A stretch of 63,979 bases of DNA from an uncultured Cellvibrio sp. (GCA_946481095.1 CAMLML010000016.1:1-63979); one strand, 5' to 3'; positions 41,186 to 50,947 are shown, counted from the stretch's first letter. The notes: generated from the sequence alone by a model not told the origin. Translations and numbers: made by a program.

Positions 41186-44065
41186 CTAGTTTGCCAGCCA
41201 TTGTTGATATTGTTGTTCGCGTGCGCGCTTGAATCTGTGTTGGATAAAACCAACAACGAGTAATGCCAGCAGCGCCAGTCCGTAATTCAAATATTCCCAA
41301 AATGCTTGCGTCGATTCTTCCAAGGCGGGCAAAGTGCGATTGAAATTGCCACGCGCACGAATCGTCATCAAGCCCTCGTCTTCTACCGCGTAATCAAGGG
41401 TATTTGCCAGCAATTGAATTGAATTCAAATACTGACCACCATTAGCCACACTTGCCATGCCCAATAAAGTATCGTTGAGGAAATCATTGGAGCTGAACAC
41501 AATAATGCGCGCGGAATCGGGTGAGTGTTGAATCACCGGATGAACTTTTGTTGATGTATTTTCTGCCGGTTTTTGCTCACCTGAAGCGGGATCAACTTTT
41601 GCGAGAGGTGATTCTTTGCCAGCAAACCAGGATGCAAATTTGCCTTGTACCACTGCACCCAGCAACTGGGATTTTTGTTCTCCATCAGGCGTATAACGTG
41701 TCAAACCTGAATTGGTTACTTGAGGCATCACATCAGTACTTGAACTTAACCAGGATTCATCAGAGCTGCGCAATAATTCAGTTACTTTGCGCGATTTTTG
41801 TTTTTCCTGATCGATAATAATCGGCGATGCCCAAGCCAATGTGGTTTGTGGCAAGCCGCTGGTGATGGCGGAATCTGCATTTAAACCTGCACCGCGAATA
41901 TCCACAAAATAGGGATAATCCAACATGCGCATTTCTTGCAAACTGAAACCGCCCACATTGCGTTGCACAGGCACAGGGAAAGGAACACTTTGTTTATCCA
42001 ACACCAATTTTTCATCGAGTGTAATGCCGTTGTGTGCCAGCCATTGCTTCAAACCCGAATTTTGTTGTTGCAGACTTAAACTGCGTTGGCTGATGTTAGC
42101 GGAATAAGGTGAGCTGGCGAGAATCACGCTACCACCTTGCATCAGGAATTGATCTATCGCGAAGATTTGTTTTTCATCCAGATTTTTTGGCGCGGTCACT
42201 AACAGCACATCAGCATCAGCCGTTACAGAACCATCTTTCAAATCATCGCGCACAATATTCAATTCAGCGCCGAGGAATTGTTCCAGCTGATTGAATTGGG
42301 CACCACCGGGATTGCCATGATAGCTACCGGCATAATCCGGCTCGGGCACCACCAGTGCAACCGTTTTGGTAAAGCCACTGGCAAAACGTTTTACTGCAGC
42401 ATTGAAATTGCGTTCAAAACTGGTCGCTGTTAAATCATCCAGCGGAATTTGCACACCCTGATCATTTTGCGACAAGGTTAAATAAAAATAAAAACGTTCG
42501 TTGCTTAACAAATTGGTGGCCATAGGTTGGAAACCAAAATCTTTGGCAATTTGTTCAGCCAGTTTGCCGCCGTCAGCTTCGGGATCTTGAATAATGACTT
42601 GCAAGCGATTGGAAGATTTTTCCTGTTGTTTTTTCAATTCTGTTTCCATACCGGTTTTAAAATCTTTCAAGGCTTGGGGTAATTTGTTATCAGCCGATAT
42701 ATAAGCCTTGAACACCAACTCACCTTTGACTGTGTCAAATAAATTACCGCCGGCTTGATAGGACTGAAGTACTTTTTTAATCGCACGAGTCAGATCGTGT
42801 TCGGGGTTGCGCAACTGAACATCAATTTCGGTTTCAGCTCCACCGGATTTCACTTCGATCAAATCGCGGAAACCCAACACCTGATATTCATCACCATACT
42901 GTACCAGCACATTGAAATAGGAATTCACCAGCGATGCCTGATAGCGATTCGCCATCTGAAACGGAACCGGTTGAATAGCATATTTTTGATTGGCTTCTTC
43001 TTCCAATTCGGGATTGGTAATAGGGTCAACAAATTCCACCCGCACCTTACCCTGACTTTCAATTTCATATTCTTTCATCAGGTCGCGAATTTGCGGTACC
43101 AATGGCGATAAAAGTGGATGGGTTTTACTGCTGAAATAGCCGCGCATCAACAGCGGTTCTTGCAATTGACTTAAATAATGTTGGGTTGCGGGCGAAATGG
43201 AATATTGATTGCCGCGAGTGGCATCAACACGCAGGCTGTTGATTTGCCCCAGCCACAAATTAGCGCCCAGTGCATTTGCTAACAACAGCAAAGTGATTGT
43301 ACGCCACGCGTGATGATGTTGTTTGTTACCGGTCGCTGCCCAGCGTTCACGTTCAAGTGTGAAAGTATTCAGCGCAAGAAATACCAGAATCAAACTTAAA
43401 TAATAATAAAGATCCCGCAGATCAATCACGCCGCGCGTAATCGATTCAAACCGTGAACCTGTGCCCAGCAGTCGCAACCATTCACCGGTCGTGATGCCGA
43501 AAAAATCGGTGAGTGATTTGCTTCCCAATAAATAAAAAAATCCACACACAGCAACAGCAGTAATCAAACTGACGATTTGATTATCGCTGCGTGACGACAC
43601 AAACAAACCAATACTTAAATAAGCAGCACCCAGCAATAAAGTGGCAAGATACCCCGTCACTACTGGGCCCCAATCCAAATCACCCAAAATGGCAACGGTG
43701 ATAGGTAGCGGCAAGGTAATGATGAGTGCAATTGCCAACAAGGTCATACAACCCAAAAATTTGCCCAATACAAAATGCCACAGAGGAACGGGTTGGGTCA
43801 GTACATGCTCCAAAGTGCCGGTGCGTCTTTCCTCACTCCACAAGCGCATGGTCAATGTGCTGGCAAGAAAAATCAGCAGCAAGGGCATCCACTCAAACAG
43901 CGGACGCACATCGGCAATATTGCGTGCAAAAAATGCTTCGCCCCAGAAAAAAGTAAACAGACTGACCGCTGCAAAAGCGGCTAAAAATAAATAGGCGATG
44001 GGCGATGCAAAAAACAAATGGATTTCTTTTTTGGCGATACGCCCGATAGTTTGTTTAGGCTGCAT
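41186..44065 (-). CDS. Fused ABC-2 permease (GldF-like) and GldG-like periplasmic protein
   Basis: 959 aa. Residues 1-245 are a six-helix ABC-2 permease (IAKKEIHLFFASPIAYLFLA, TLEHVLTQPVPLWHFVLGKF). A further helix at about 250-275 leads into a 630-residue extracytoplasmic GldG-type domain (NSLRVDATRGNQYSISPAT, VRVEFVDPITNPELE, DVLLVTAPKNLDEKQIFAIDQF), ending in one membrane helix (YGLALLALLVVGFIQHRF). In Bacteroidetes GldF and GldG are separate proteins needed for gliding; here they are fused. Substrate unknown. It overlaps the ATPase gene by 11 bases. Confidence 0.88.
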   Translation of the reverse strand: MQPKQTIGRIAKKEIHLFFASPIAYLFLAAFAAVSLFTFFWGEAFFARNIADVRPLFEWMPLLLIFLASTLTMRLWSEERRTGTLEHVLTQPVPLWHFVLGKFLGCMTLLAIALIITLPLPITVAILGDLDWGPVVTGYLATLLLGAAYLSIGLFVSSRSDNQIVSLITAVAVCGFFYLLGSKSLTDFFGITTGEWLRLLGTGSRFESITRGVIDLRDLYYYLSLILVFLALNTFTLERERWAATGNKQHHHAWRTITLLLLANALGANLWLGQINSLRVDATRGNQYSISPATQHYLSQLQEPLLMRGYFSSKTHPLLSPLVPQIRDLMKEYEIESQGKVRVEFVDPITNPELEEEANQKYAIQPVPFQMANRYQASLVNSYFNVLVQYGDEYQVLGFRDLIEVKSGGAETEIDVQLRNPEHDLTRAIKKVLQSYQAGGNLFDTVKGELVFKAYISADNKLPQALKDFKTGMETELKKQQEKSSNRLQVIIQDPEADGGKLAEQIAKDFGFQPMATNLLSNERFYFYLTLSQNDQGVQIPLDDLTATSFERNFNAAVKRFASGFTKTVALVVPEPDYAGSYHGNPGGAQFNQLEQFLGAELNIVRDDLKDGSVTADADVLLVTAPKNLDEKQIFAIDQFLMQGGSVILASSPYSANISQRSLSLQQQNSGLKQWLAHNGITLDEKLVLDKQSVPFPVPVQRNVGGFSLQEMRMLDYPYFVDIRGAGLNADSAITSGLPQTTLAWASPIIIDQEKQKSRKVTELLRSSDESWLSSSTDVMPQVTNSGLTRYTPDGEQKSQLLGAVVQGKFASWFAGKESPLAKVDPASGEQKPAENTSTKVHPVIQHSPDSARIIVFSSNDFLNDTLLGMASVANGGQYLNSIQLLANTLDYAVEDEGLMTIRARGNFNRTLPALEESTQAFWEYLNYGLALLALLVVGFIQHRFKRAREQQYQQWLAN

Positions 44066-45014
44066 GGCGAACCTCCTTCGGAGTAAACACAGAGTCTTGT
44101 GAATTCACTTCGCGGAATAATGTTTCCAGATCGCGGGTTTCCGCTGTCAGTTGATATAAATCGGCACCCGAATGGATGATGGTTTTGGCTACCGCTGCGC
44201 AAAGGTTTTGCAGATCTACATCGTCATGCACATGCAAACGTAAAGTTGTCGGATTTTGCTCGACAAGATTGACTTGATGCACATTGGGTAAGGCGTTTAA
44301 AAGTTCAATCGCGTTATCGGCAGACGCATTGGTTTTTACCAACAGTGAACGACTTAAACGCAGTTCCGCCAATTTTGCATCTATCACCAAACGACCCGCG
44401 CGCATCATCAACACACGATCACACAATGCATCCACTTCTTGCATGATATGAGTGGAGAGAATCACGGTGGCATCTTTGGCGATTTCACGAATCAGTTCAC
44501 GCATTTGTTGGGTTTGTTGCGGGTCGAGACCGTTGGTGGGTTCGTCGAGAATCAGCAACGCCGGTTTTCCCAATAATGCCTGGGCAACGCCCACTCGTTG
44601 TTTGTATCCACGCGACAAGGTATTAATTGAAGCTAATAATTTATTGGCAATATCGGTTGCCTGGATAACACGTTTCACTTCGCGTTGTTTTTCCACGCCG
44701 CGCAAACCTTTCAGCTCGGCTGCGTAATCCAGATAATCAGCCACCGACATCTCGGGATACACGGGTAAACTTTCTGGCAGATAACCGATTTTTTGTTGCA
44801 GGGTTTTTAAATGTCGTGCAAGCGATTGTCCATCCAACACAATCTCACCCGCACTGGGTTCAAGATAACCGCTTAACATTTTCATTACAGTGGTTTTGCC
44901 CGCACCATTGTGGCCGAGTAAACCCACGATTTCGCCTTTGGCAATTGAAAAACTCACTGCATCAGTAGCGACAAAATCACCATAAGCTCGCTTGAGTTGC
45001 GACACTGTCAGCAT
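44055..45014 (-). CDS. ABC transporter ATPase (GldA-like)
   Basis: 319 aa. Walker A GHNGAGKTTVMKML, signature LSRGYKQRVGVAQ, Walker B LLILDEPTNGLDP, switch His in ILSTHIMQEV. A C-terminal domain of about 100 residues follows the nucleotide-binding domain, as in GldA/NatA-type exporters. First of the operon ATPase - fused permease - DUF4340. It probably powers export or assembly of an envelope component. Confidence 0.92.
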   Translation of the reverse strand: MLTVSQLKRAYGDFVATDAVSFSIAKGEIVGLLGHNGAGKTTVMKMLSGYLEPSAGEIVLDGQSLARHLKTLQQKIGYLPESLPVYPEMSVADYLDYAAELKGLRGVEKQREVKRVIQATDIANKLLASINTLSRGYKQRVGVAQALLGKPALLILDEPTNGLDPQQTQQMRELIREIAKDATVILSTHIMQEVDALCDRVLMMRAGRLVIDAKLAELRLSRSLLVKTNASADNAIELLNALPNVHQVNLVEQNPTTLRLHVHDDVDLQNLCAAVAKTIIHSGADLYQLTAETRDLETLFREVNSQDSVFTPKEVRHAA

Positions 45015-45106
45015 AAAGCCTCCTCGTTTGTGAATTTAAAAAAACAACAAATTTGGCACGTAGAAAAACCTTCCCTTTAGAGAAAAAAGCAAAACAATGT
45101 GGTTTT

Positions 45107-45169
45107 TTAACCGGGCGGTATGCCGAACAGAATGGTTGTCGCGAGCAGCAAAAAGAGTGTGCGATACAT
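45107..45169 (-). CDS. Possible 20-residue hydrophobic leader peptide
   Basis: MYRTLFLLLATTILFGIPPG, preceded by TGAGGA seven bases before the ATG, and lying 93 bases upstream of the ABC ATPase start on the same strand. It could be a leader or small membrane protein of that operon, or an accident. The rest of the 45015-45377 gap shows nothing else I can support. Confidence 0.3.
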   Translation of the reverse strand: MYRTLFLLLATTILFGIPPG

Positions 45170-45377
45170 TGTTTTTTCCTCAGTGACGGGGGTTATTCCC
45201 ACAAAACAATCGTAATGACAATCAAAAATTACCTGTATTTTTCAGGCGGGCTTTAGATAGGGGCAGATAGCAAAAGTTCAAGAGTGAATTCGTGCAAAGG
45301 TCTCAAGAACGGGTTCTAATAACCGTAAGAGCTGAAAACTTGTCTACACTTGAAGAGTTCAGATAATGGAGTAATCG

Positions 45378-46679
45378 ATGCAAATAAAAACAGCCCTGTC
45401 TTCTTTGGTTCCGCTTTACCGTATGCTTGTGGGTTCAACCTTGTTGGCATTGGTCGCAATATTGGCCTATTTCATATTGCCTGAGCGTAAATTACGAATA
45501 CTGCCGAATCTGGCGCAGGAGTCTCATCTTTTTTTCGATGCTGAACAAGGTGGAAAAACGACGGCTGAGTGGGTTGATCGTGGCAGATTCGACTTCGTCT
45601 GTCGCGCACCGGCAGACAACATTCCAGTGCCCTATTGTGGGTTGAGTATTAATTTCCGTGAAGATGTGGATTACTCCCGCTATCAACATATGGAATTGAA
45701 AATCCATTACAAAGGCAGTAACGAGAGATTGCGTTTGAAAATGCATAGCTTTAAACCTGCGGGTGCCGAAGATTCGCGGGAGACATTGCAAGGATTGGAG
45801 GTGAGCTTTCTGGCGTTGGAAACAAGGGAGTTGATGATGGTCAATAATTATGGATGGGGAATTCTTGCAAACTCCCAGAGGGGTTCTACACATGGTGCGG
45901 TGGCCATCAGTATTGATCTGGTACCCCCGATAGTGCCGGGTGAGCACCAGATCCAGCTGGATTACATTGATATTCAAGGTGAATTATTGGCGGCTGAATC
46001 CTGGTATTTGGGGGTGGCGATTCTCTGGTTGATGTCCAATCTTTTGTTCATTACTCGCCATTTAATGTTGCAGGAAAAGCGAATTCGCAATGATTCCCAG
46101 CGACTGGTAACACTGGCGCATTATTCCGATGATTTGCAACAGGAGTCGCAACGCTACAAATTACTTTCCAGTACAGATTCATTAACCGGTGCGCTTAATC
46201 GAAATGGCTTCGCCACTGAAATGAGCCAGCGCGCGCCGACAGGCAAAATGCCACTCAACACCATGCTGATGATTATTGATCTGGATCACTTCAAAAAAGT
46301 AAATGATAACTATGGCCATGATGCTGGCGATTCAGTGTTGCGTGAAGCGGCACAGGCGATTAATAAAAACATCCGCGCAACAGATCGTTTTATTCGTTGG
46401 GGCGGAGAAGAATTTTTACTCTTCTGCGAGAATACCAACGAACAACAGGCTTTATTAATTGCAGAAAAAATTCGTGCAGCTATTGAGGCTATGAGCATTC
46501 GTTATCACGATGAATTGATCCCGGTAACTGTCAGTATTGGCATTGGTGTTGCGATAGCCTATGAAGATTTTGATATTTTATTTCAACGCACTGACAGCGC
46601 ACTTTACAGAGCGAAAAATTTGGGGCGTAATTGTATAGTGCTTTCTGATGCTGAAGATAAACAGCCGCCCGCTGATTGA
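45378..46679 (+). CDS. Membrane-anchored diguanylate cyclase
   Basis: 433 aa. N-terminal helix (LVGSTLLALVAILAYFILP), a periplasmic beta-rich domain (about 40-205), a second helix (WYLGVAILWLMSNLLFITRH), then a GGDEF domain (about 255-425) with TDSLTGALNRNGF, DLDHFKKVNDNYGHDAGD and the active-site WGGEEFLLF. The GGEEF motif predicts active c-di-GMP synthesis. An RxxD inhibitory site was not seen just upstream. The periplasmic domain looks like a carbohydrate-binding sandwich but I cannot assign it. Confidence 0.92.
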   Translation: MQIKTALSSLVPLYRMLVGSTLLALVAILAYFILPERKLRILPNLAQESHLFFDAEQGGKTTAEWVDRGRFDFVCRAPADNIPVPYCGLSINFREDVDYSRYQHMELKIHYKGSNERLRLKMHSFKPAGAEDSRETLQGLEVSFLALETRELMMVNNYGWGILANSQRGSTHGAVAISIDLVPPIVPGEHQIQLDYIDIQGELLAAESWYLGVAILWLMSNLLFITRHLMLQEKRIRNDSQRLVTLAHYSDDLQQESQRYKLLSSTDSLTGALNRNGFATEMSQRAPTGKMPLNTMLMIIDLDHFKKVNDNYGHDAGDSVLREAAQAINKNIRATDRFIRWGGEEFLLFCENTNEQQALLIAEKIRAAIEAMSIRYHDELIPVTVSIGIGVAIAYEDFDILFQRTDSALYRAKNLGRNCIVLSDAEDKQPPAD

Positions 46680-46697
46680 TGGAAATGAATTAACAAA

Positions 46698-47510
46698 ATG
46701 ACGAAAACCCATACTCCTGCTTTAATCAATATCGAAATTTTACGCGACTGGCAAAAAGAATTTGATTGCGTATTACTGGACGCCAGCATTCCACCCATAG
46801 GCACAGCGCCGGAAAATATCGTTAAAGAAACCATTCCGGGCAGTTTGTTTTTTGATATTGAAAAATCTTTCAGTGACCCTGATAGCGGCTTACCACACAC
46901 CTTGATTAGACCCAAAGAATTTGAACAAAAAGTTCAAGCGCTTGGTGTTAATCAACATAGTGTGGTGGTGGTATTCGATGCTTACGGTGTTTATTCATCG
47001 CCACGTGCCTGGTGGATGTTTAAAATTATGGGACATGAAAAAGTTTTTATAATAAACGGCGGCTTGCTGGCCTGGAAAAATGCGGGCTACAAAACCGAAT
47101 TAACTTTTGCACAGCCAAAAAATCCCGGAGATTTTCAAGCAAATTTTCAAGCGGATCGTGTGGTAACAAAAGAACAAATCAAAGCGCAACTCCATAATCC
47201 AATCTACAACATTTTTGATGCACGCAGTGCAGCCCGTTTTAATGGTCAGGTAGATGAACCCCGAAAAGGTTTACGCAGAGGTCATATTCCCGGTTCGCAC
47301 AATATTCCTTTTGGCGAATGTGTTGAATCCGGTTATTTGAAATCGAATCAGGTTTTATCATCCATAGTTAAAAACGATTCTTCTATGCAGAATGTTTTCA
47401 CTTGCGGCTCTGGCATTACAGCCTGCATCCCGCTTCTGGCATTTTATGAAGCGGGATACAAAAACCTTTCGCTCTATGATGGTTCCTGGGCGGAATGGGG
47501 TGCGGAGTAA
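46698..47510 (+). CDS. sseA: 3-mercaptopyruvate sulfurtransferase
   Basis: 270 aa, two rhodanese domains. The N-terminal domain is inactive (DASIPPIGTAPENIV, GSLFFDIEKSFSD); the C-terminal one carries the catalytic cysteine loop TCGSGITACIPLLAF, the CGSG(x)T pattern of mercaptopyruvate sulfurtransferase rather than the CRKGVT-type of thiosulfate sulfurtransferase. No signal peptide, so it is cytosolic. It follows the cyclase gene by 18 bases. Confidence 0.9.
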   Translation: MTKTHTPALINIEILRDWQKEFDCVLLDASIPPIGTAPENIVKETIPGSLFFDIEKSFSDPDSGLPHTLIRPKEFEQKVQALGVNQHSVVVVFDAYGVYSSPRAWWMFKIMGHEKVFIINGGLLAWKNAGYKTELTFAQPKNPGDFQANFQADRVVTKEQIKAQLHNPIYNIFDARSAARFNGQVDEPRKGLRRGHIPGSHNIPFGECVESGYLKSNQVLSSIVKNDSSMQNVFTCGSGITACIPLLAFYEAGYKNLSLYDGSWAEWGAE

Positions 47511-47540
47511 ATAAAACGCCAATAATTTAAAAATAATTTG

Positions 47541-48542
47541 TTATTTTATTTTCACAACCACCTTGCCTTTTGCCCGGCCTTGGACGAGGTATTCAAGCGC
47601 GGATTTTGCTTCATCAAATGGAAATACCTTGTCGATCACCGGTTTGATGCGCTCAGACGAAAGTAGTTTGCCAATCTCGGCGAGTTGGGCACCATCGGGA
47701 CGCACGAAATGAAATTCGTAGGAGGTACCCTGCTTCTTAGCGAGTTGTATGATTTTGCGGCTCATAAGCCCAAATACAAATCTCAAAACGAAGTTCAACC
47801 GCTTGGCCCGTGCGAAAGCGACATCCAATGGCCCGACAATAGATACTATTTTGCTGCCTGGTTTAAGAATATCGAGAGATTTTTCAATCGCATCGCCCTT
47901 GACTGTGGCGAATACAGCGTCGTAACCATGCAGTACTTTTTCGAATTCCTGTTTTTTGTAATCAACAATCTCATCAGCACCAAGGTTGTTCACCAAAGAA
48001 ACATTGCCTGTGCTGGTAGTGGTTCCTACCTTGACCCCCAAATGCTTTGCCAGTTGGATGGCAAAAGAGCCTATACCGCCAGACCCTGCAGGAATAAATA
48101 CTTTTTGACCGGCGCGAAGATTCAGGCGCTCCTTTAACACTTGCCAGGAGGTAAGCCCAACCATGGGTATGGATGCCGCTTGTATAAAATCCAAATTGTC
48201 AGGTTTGAGCGCCGCCGCCTGTTCTGGCACCACCGCAAACTCCGCAATGGAACCTGTACCCAAATCGAAGATGCTGGCAAATACTGCATCGCCTGGCTTG
48301 AAGCGCGTTACACGGCTACCAACCTTGGTGACAACACCGGCCAGGTCGCTGCCCAATGTTGCGGGAAGTTTGAAATGCAAAACAGGTTTGAACATACCGG
48401 TGGGTATTATATTGTCAACGGGGTTTATAGCTGCCGCGTGTACCTGAACCAGTAGTTCATCGGGTTTCAGTGTGGGGAGGGCAACATCTGTGAAACCAAT
48501 TTCCGGTGATTTGCCATAACGTTTGAAGGTGAGTGCTTTCAT
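47541..48542 (-). CDS. Medium-chain NADP-dependent oxidoreductase (quinone-reductase-like)
   Basis: 333 aa from the ATG at 48542. Zinc-free MDR fold: GroES-like N-terminus (AINPVDNIIPTG, LGSDLAGVVTKVG), Rossmann motif AGSGGIGSFAIQLAKHLGV and a C-terminal SERIKPVIDKVFPFDEA. No catalytic zinc ligands, so it is quinone reductase-like (reduces quinones or enones with NADPH). Third gene of a minus-strand operon after two short-chain dehydrogenases. Confidence 0.88.
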   Translation of the reverse strand: MKALTFKRYGKSPEIGFTDVALPTLKPDELLVQVHAAAINPVDNIIPTGMFKPVLHFKLPATLGSDLAGVVTKVGSRVTRFKPGDAVFASIFDLGTGSIAEFAVVPEQAAALKPDNLDFIQAASIPMVGLTSWQVLKERLNLRAGQKVFIPAGSGGIGSFAIQLAKHLGVKVGTTTSTGNVSLVNNLGADEIVDYKKQEFEKVLHGYDAVFATVKGDAIEKSLDILKPGSKIVSIVGPLDVAFARAKRLNFVLRFVFGLMSRKIIQLAKKQGTSYEFHFVRPDGAQLAEIGKLLSSERIKPVIDKVFPFDEAKSALEYLVQGRAKGKVVVKIK

Positions 48543-48592
48543 GGTTTTGTCCAATAATCAATGCTGGTGGTTTGGTAAATACTCTTTCCTGT

Positions 48593-49408
48593 TCAGGTAT
48601 CAAGTTGCAGATTCTTGCGAATAGCTGCATCAAATAACCCCGCTGGCGCGAACCTACGCAGAAACTGCAATTGAGCTGCTGCTTTACCGGCGGTGTAACG
48701 GCGCTTGGGTTGCTCTGCACGGATGGTTTTCAACACGACGTCAGCTACCACTGAGGGTTGGTCGCCATTCTCCATTGCCTGATTAACCATCTTGGTAACC
48801 TGCGTCCTAATCTGCTGATACACATCAAGCTTTGTATCTGGTTGGAGATTGTTTACCTCGAACTGCGTCTTGGTATACGCCGGTTCGATGACGGAAACTC
48901 TTATTCCATAGCCACGTAATTCGTGGTCCAGCGCCTCTGAGTAGCCCTCAACGGCATGTTTGGAGGCACAGTAAAGTGCGGCGTAAGGGACGGACACCAG
49001 ACCCAAAATGGAGCCCATGTTAATAATCCGGCCACTGCGTTGGCGGCGCATTTGTGGCACAACGGTCCGCGTCATGCGCACCATACCCAGGAAATTGGTA
49101 TCGAAGACTGATTTGGCTTGTTCTATGGAACTCTCCTCTGCGGCGGCAGGCGCAACACCAAATCCCGCGTTATTTACCAACACATCGATACGCCCCTCCA
49201 GAGCCAGCAGCTGATTGACCGCCGCTACGACGGAAACATCGTCAGTAACATCCAGTGCCAGCATAGGGAAGGAATATTGACCAGACTTTGCGCCACGTCT
49301 ACTGGTGCCGTAAACCTTGTAGCCCTCTGCTGCAAGTTTGTTGGCAATTGCTTCACCGATACCTGACGAGGCGCCGGTGACAAGAACTACGGGTTTAATG
49401 GTTTGCAT
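48593..49408 (-). CDS. Short-chain dehydrogenase/reductase
   Basis: 271 aa from the ATG at 49408, with AGAGG nine bases upstream. Cofactor motif VTGASSGIGEAIA, NNAGFG, and catalytic YAALYCASKHAVEGYS (YxxxK). The substrate cannot be inferred. Second gene of the operon controlled by the TetR operator. Confidence 0.88.
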   Translation of the reverse strand: MQTIKPVVLVTGASSGIGEAIANKLAAEGYKVYGTSRRGAKSGQYSFPMLALDVTDDVSVVAAVNQLLALEGRIDVLVNNAGFGVAPAAAEESSIEQAKSVFDTNFLGMVRMTRTVVPQMRRQRSGRIINMGSILGLVSVPYAALYCASKHAVEGYSEALDHELRGYGIRVSVIEPAYTKTQFEVNNLQPDTKLDVYQQIRTQVTKMVNQAMENGDQPSVVADVVLKTIRAEQPKRRYTAGKAAAQLQFLRRFAPAGLFDAAIRKNLQLDT

Positions 49409-49443
49409 GGATTTCATCCTCTAAAGTTATTTCTATCAGGTTG

Positions 49444-50232
49444 TTAGTGAGCGAGTTGATAGCGCTCGGCAACCCGGGCTTGATTGATATCTGACAGAAG
49501 CAATTGGCGCGCGCCATCAAGAGCATCCCAGCGGGTAGCGTCTTGCAGTGGTGGGATGGTTACCAGTTCACGGCGATCAAATCCAGCCAGTGCCGCATCT
49601 ACAAGGTCGTCCACTTTCATCATCGCCGGGAAGCTACTAATGTCGATACCGGCACGGTCCCAAATTTCGGTGTAGGTTCCCGCAGGAAGCACGGCTTGGA
49701 CATAAACCCCTTTGGCCAGGAGTTCCATTTGCAGACCTTGTGACAAAAACAGCACGAATGCCTTGGTTGCGCCATAGACTGACATTTGAAATTCGGGCGC
49801 GAGGCCAACCACAGAACTGATGTTAACGATGGAGCCTTTACCTGCTTGCACCAGACGCGGCGCTATTGCGTTTGAGAGCCGTGTCAGTGCGGTGACATTG
49901 AGTGCGATCAGTTGCTCGATTGCGGCGGGAGTCTGTTCGATGAAGCTGCCAGACTGTGCGATACCGGCATTATTGATCAGTGTTCCGATGCGCTCGTCAT
50001 CGCGCAGGCGTGCTTCAACAATGGCTAGATCGCCGATTTTGGTCAGGTCAGCTTGCAGCACATCGACCTTGATGCCGTATTGCTGCTGCAGGCGGGAGGC
50101 GAGCGCATCCAGCCGCGCCTGGTCGCGTGCAACCAGTATCAGGTCGTGGCCACGGCGTGCAAAGCGCTCGGCATAGGTGGCGCCAATGCCAGTGGACGCG
50201 CCGGTAATAAGAACAGAATTGAGTGTAGTCAT
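49444..50232 (-). CDS. Short-chain dehydrogenase/reductase
   Basis: 262 aa. TGASTGIGATYAERFARRG cofactor loop, NNAGIAQ, and catalytic YGATKAFVLFLSQGL. It is a paralogue of the next gene rather than a copy. First of the three-gene operon, 50 bases inside a divergent promoter with a twin TetR-type operator. Induction by an aldehyde, quinone or other toxic compound is plausible but unproven. Confidence 0.87.
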   Translation of the reverse strand: MTTLNSVLITGASTGIGATYAERFARRGHDLILVARDQARLDALASRLQQQYGIKVDVLQADLTKIGDLAIVEARLRDDERIGTLINNAGIAQSGSFIEQTPAAIEQLIALNVTALTRLSNAIAPRLVQAGKGSIVNISSVVGLAPEFQMSVYGATKAFVLFLSQGLQMELLAKGVYVQAVLPAGTYTEIWDRAGIDISSFPAMMKVDDLVDAALAGFDRRELVTIPPLQDATRWDALDGARQLLLSDINQARVAERYQLAH

Positions 50233-50281
50233 GGGGATTTTGCTCCAGGTTAATTAGTATCTGATGGTTGTTGTTTTTAAT

Positions 50282-50331
50282 GATGACGATCATAATCTAA
50301 ACTGTCAAGCACTTTGATTATGATCATCATC
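50282..50331. promoter_or_regulatory. Twin operator between the SDR operon and the TetR gene
   Basis: GATGACGATCATAATC (50282-50297) is inversely repeated as GATTATGATCATCATC (50316-50331) with one mismatch in 16 and an 18-base spacer. Each arm carries an internal GATCAT dyad. The spacer holds TTGACA on the minus strand (50308-50303), a -35 for the SDR operon. A TetR protein binding both arms would shut off both genes. Confidence 0.7.
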
Positions 50332-50371
50332 AATGTAGTATGGAGATATGTTTTCAGGCGAGGGTCAGACA

Positions 50372-50947
50372 ATGAAGGTTTCAAAAGCACAGGTGCAGGA
50401 GAATCGGGCACGCATCGTTGAGGTGGCCTCGGTACTGTTTCGTGAGCGTGGTTACGACGGCGTAGGTGTGGCAGATTTAATGGCGGCGGCGGGTTTGACT
50501 CATGGAGGATTTTATAAACATTTCCGATCCAAAGCTGACTTGATGGCAGAGGCGGCGGCTGAGGGGTTGGCGCAATCGGCAGCAAATACGGCTGATATCG
50601 ATGTGGTCGCGTTCGTGAACCAATACCTGTCCCGGCAGCACCGTGATACACCTGGAAACGGCTGTACTATGGCAGCATTGTGTGGAGATGCTGCACGCCA
50701 GCCGGAATCGATCAAAGCGGTATTTGCGGATGGTATTGAAAGGCAGCTCGCCGTTTTGGCGAACAACGATGAGATAGATGAAAACGTAAAAAAACAAGTG
50801 CGAGCCATGATAATTGACACCATTGCCCATGCTGTGGGCGCGATGGTTTTATCCCGATCCTGTCCGGACGATTCCCGATTGGCGGATGAAATTCTGGAAA
50901 TTTGTCGAACCAGTATTCTTCGTCAGTATGAGTGCCAAACTCCTTGA
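50372..50947 (+). CDS. TetR-family transcriptional regulator
   Basis: 191 aa. N-terminal helix-turn-helix (ARIVEVASVLFRERGYDGVG, LMAAAGLTHGGFYKHFRSK); C-terminal ligand domain of the TetR_C type with a TMAALCGDAARQP segment. I chose the ATG at 50372, with GAGGG eight bases upstream; an ATG at 50348 lacks one. Divergent from the three oxidoreductase genes it most likely represses. Confidence 0.88.
   Translation: MKVSKAQVQENRARIVEVASVLFRERGYDGVGVADLMAAAGLTHGGFYKHFRSKADLMAEAAAEGLAQSAANTADIDVVAFVNQYLSRQHRDTPGNGCTMAALCGDAARQPESIKAVFADGIERQLAVLANNDEIDENVKKQVRAMIIDTIAHAVGAMVLSRSCPDDSRLADEILEICRTSILRQYECQTP

Noticed and set aside
45053..45256. 67-codon plus-strand frame between the ABC operon and the diguanylate cyclase
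   Set aside because: No ribosome-binding site, no recognisable composition, and it overlaps the better candidate leader on the other strand.
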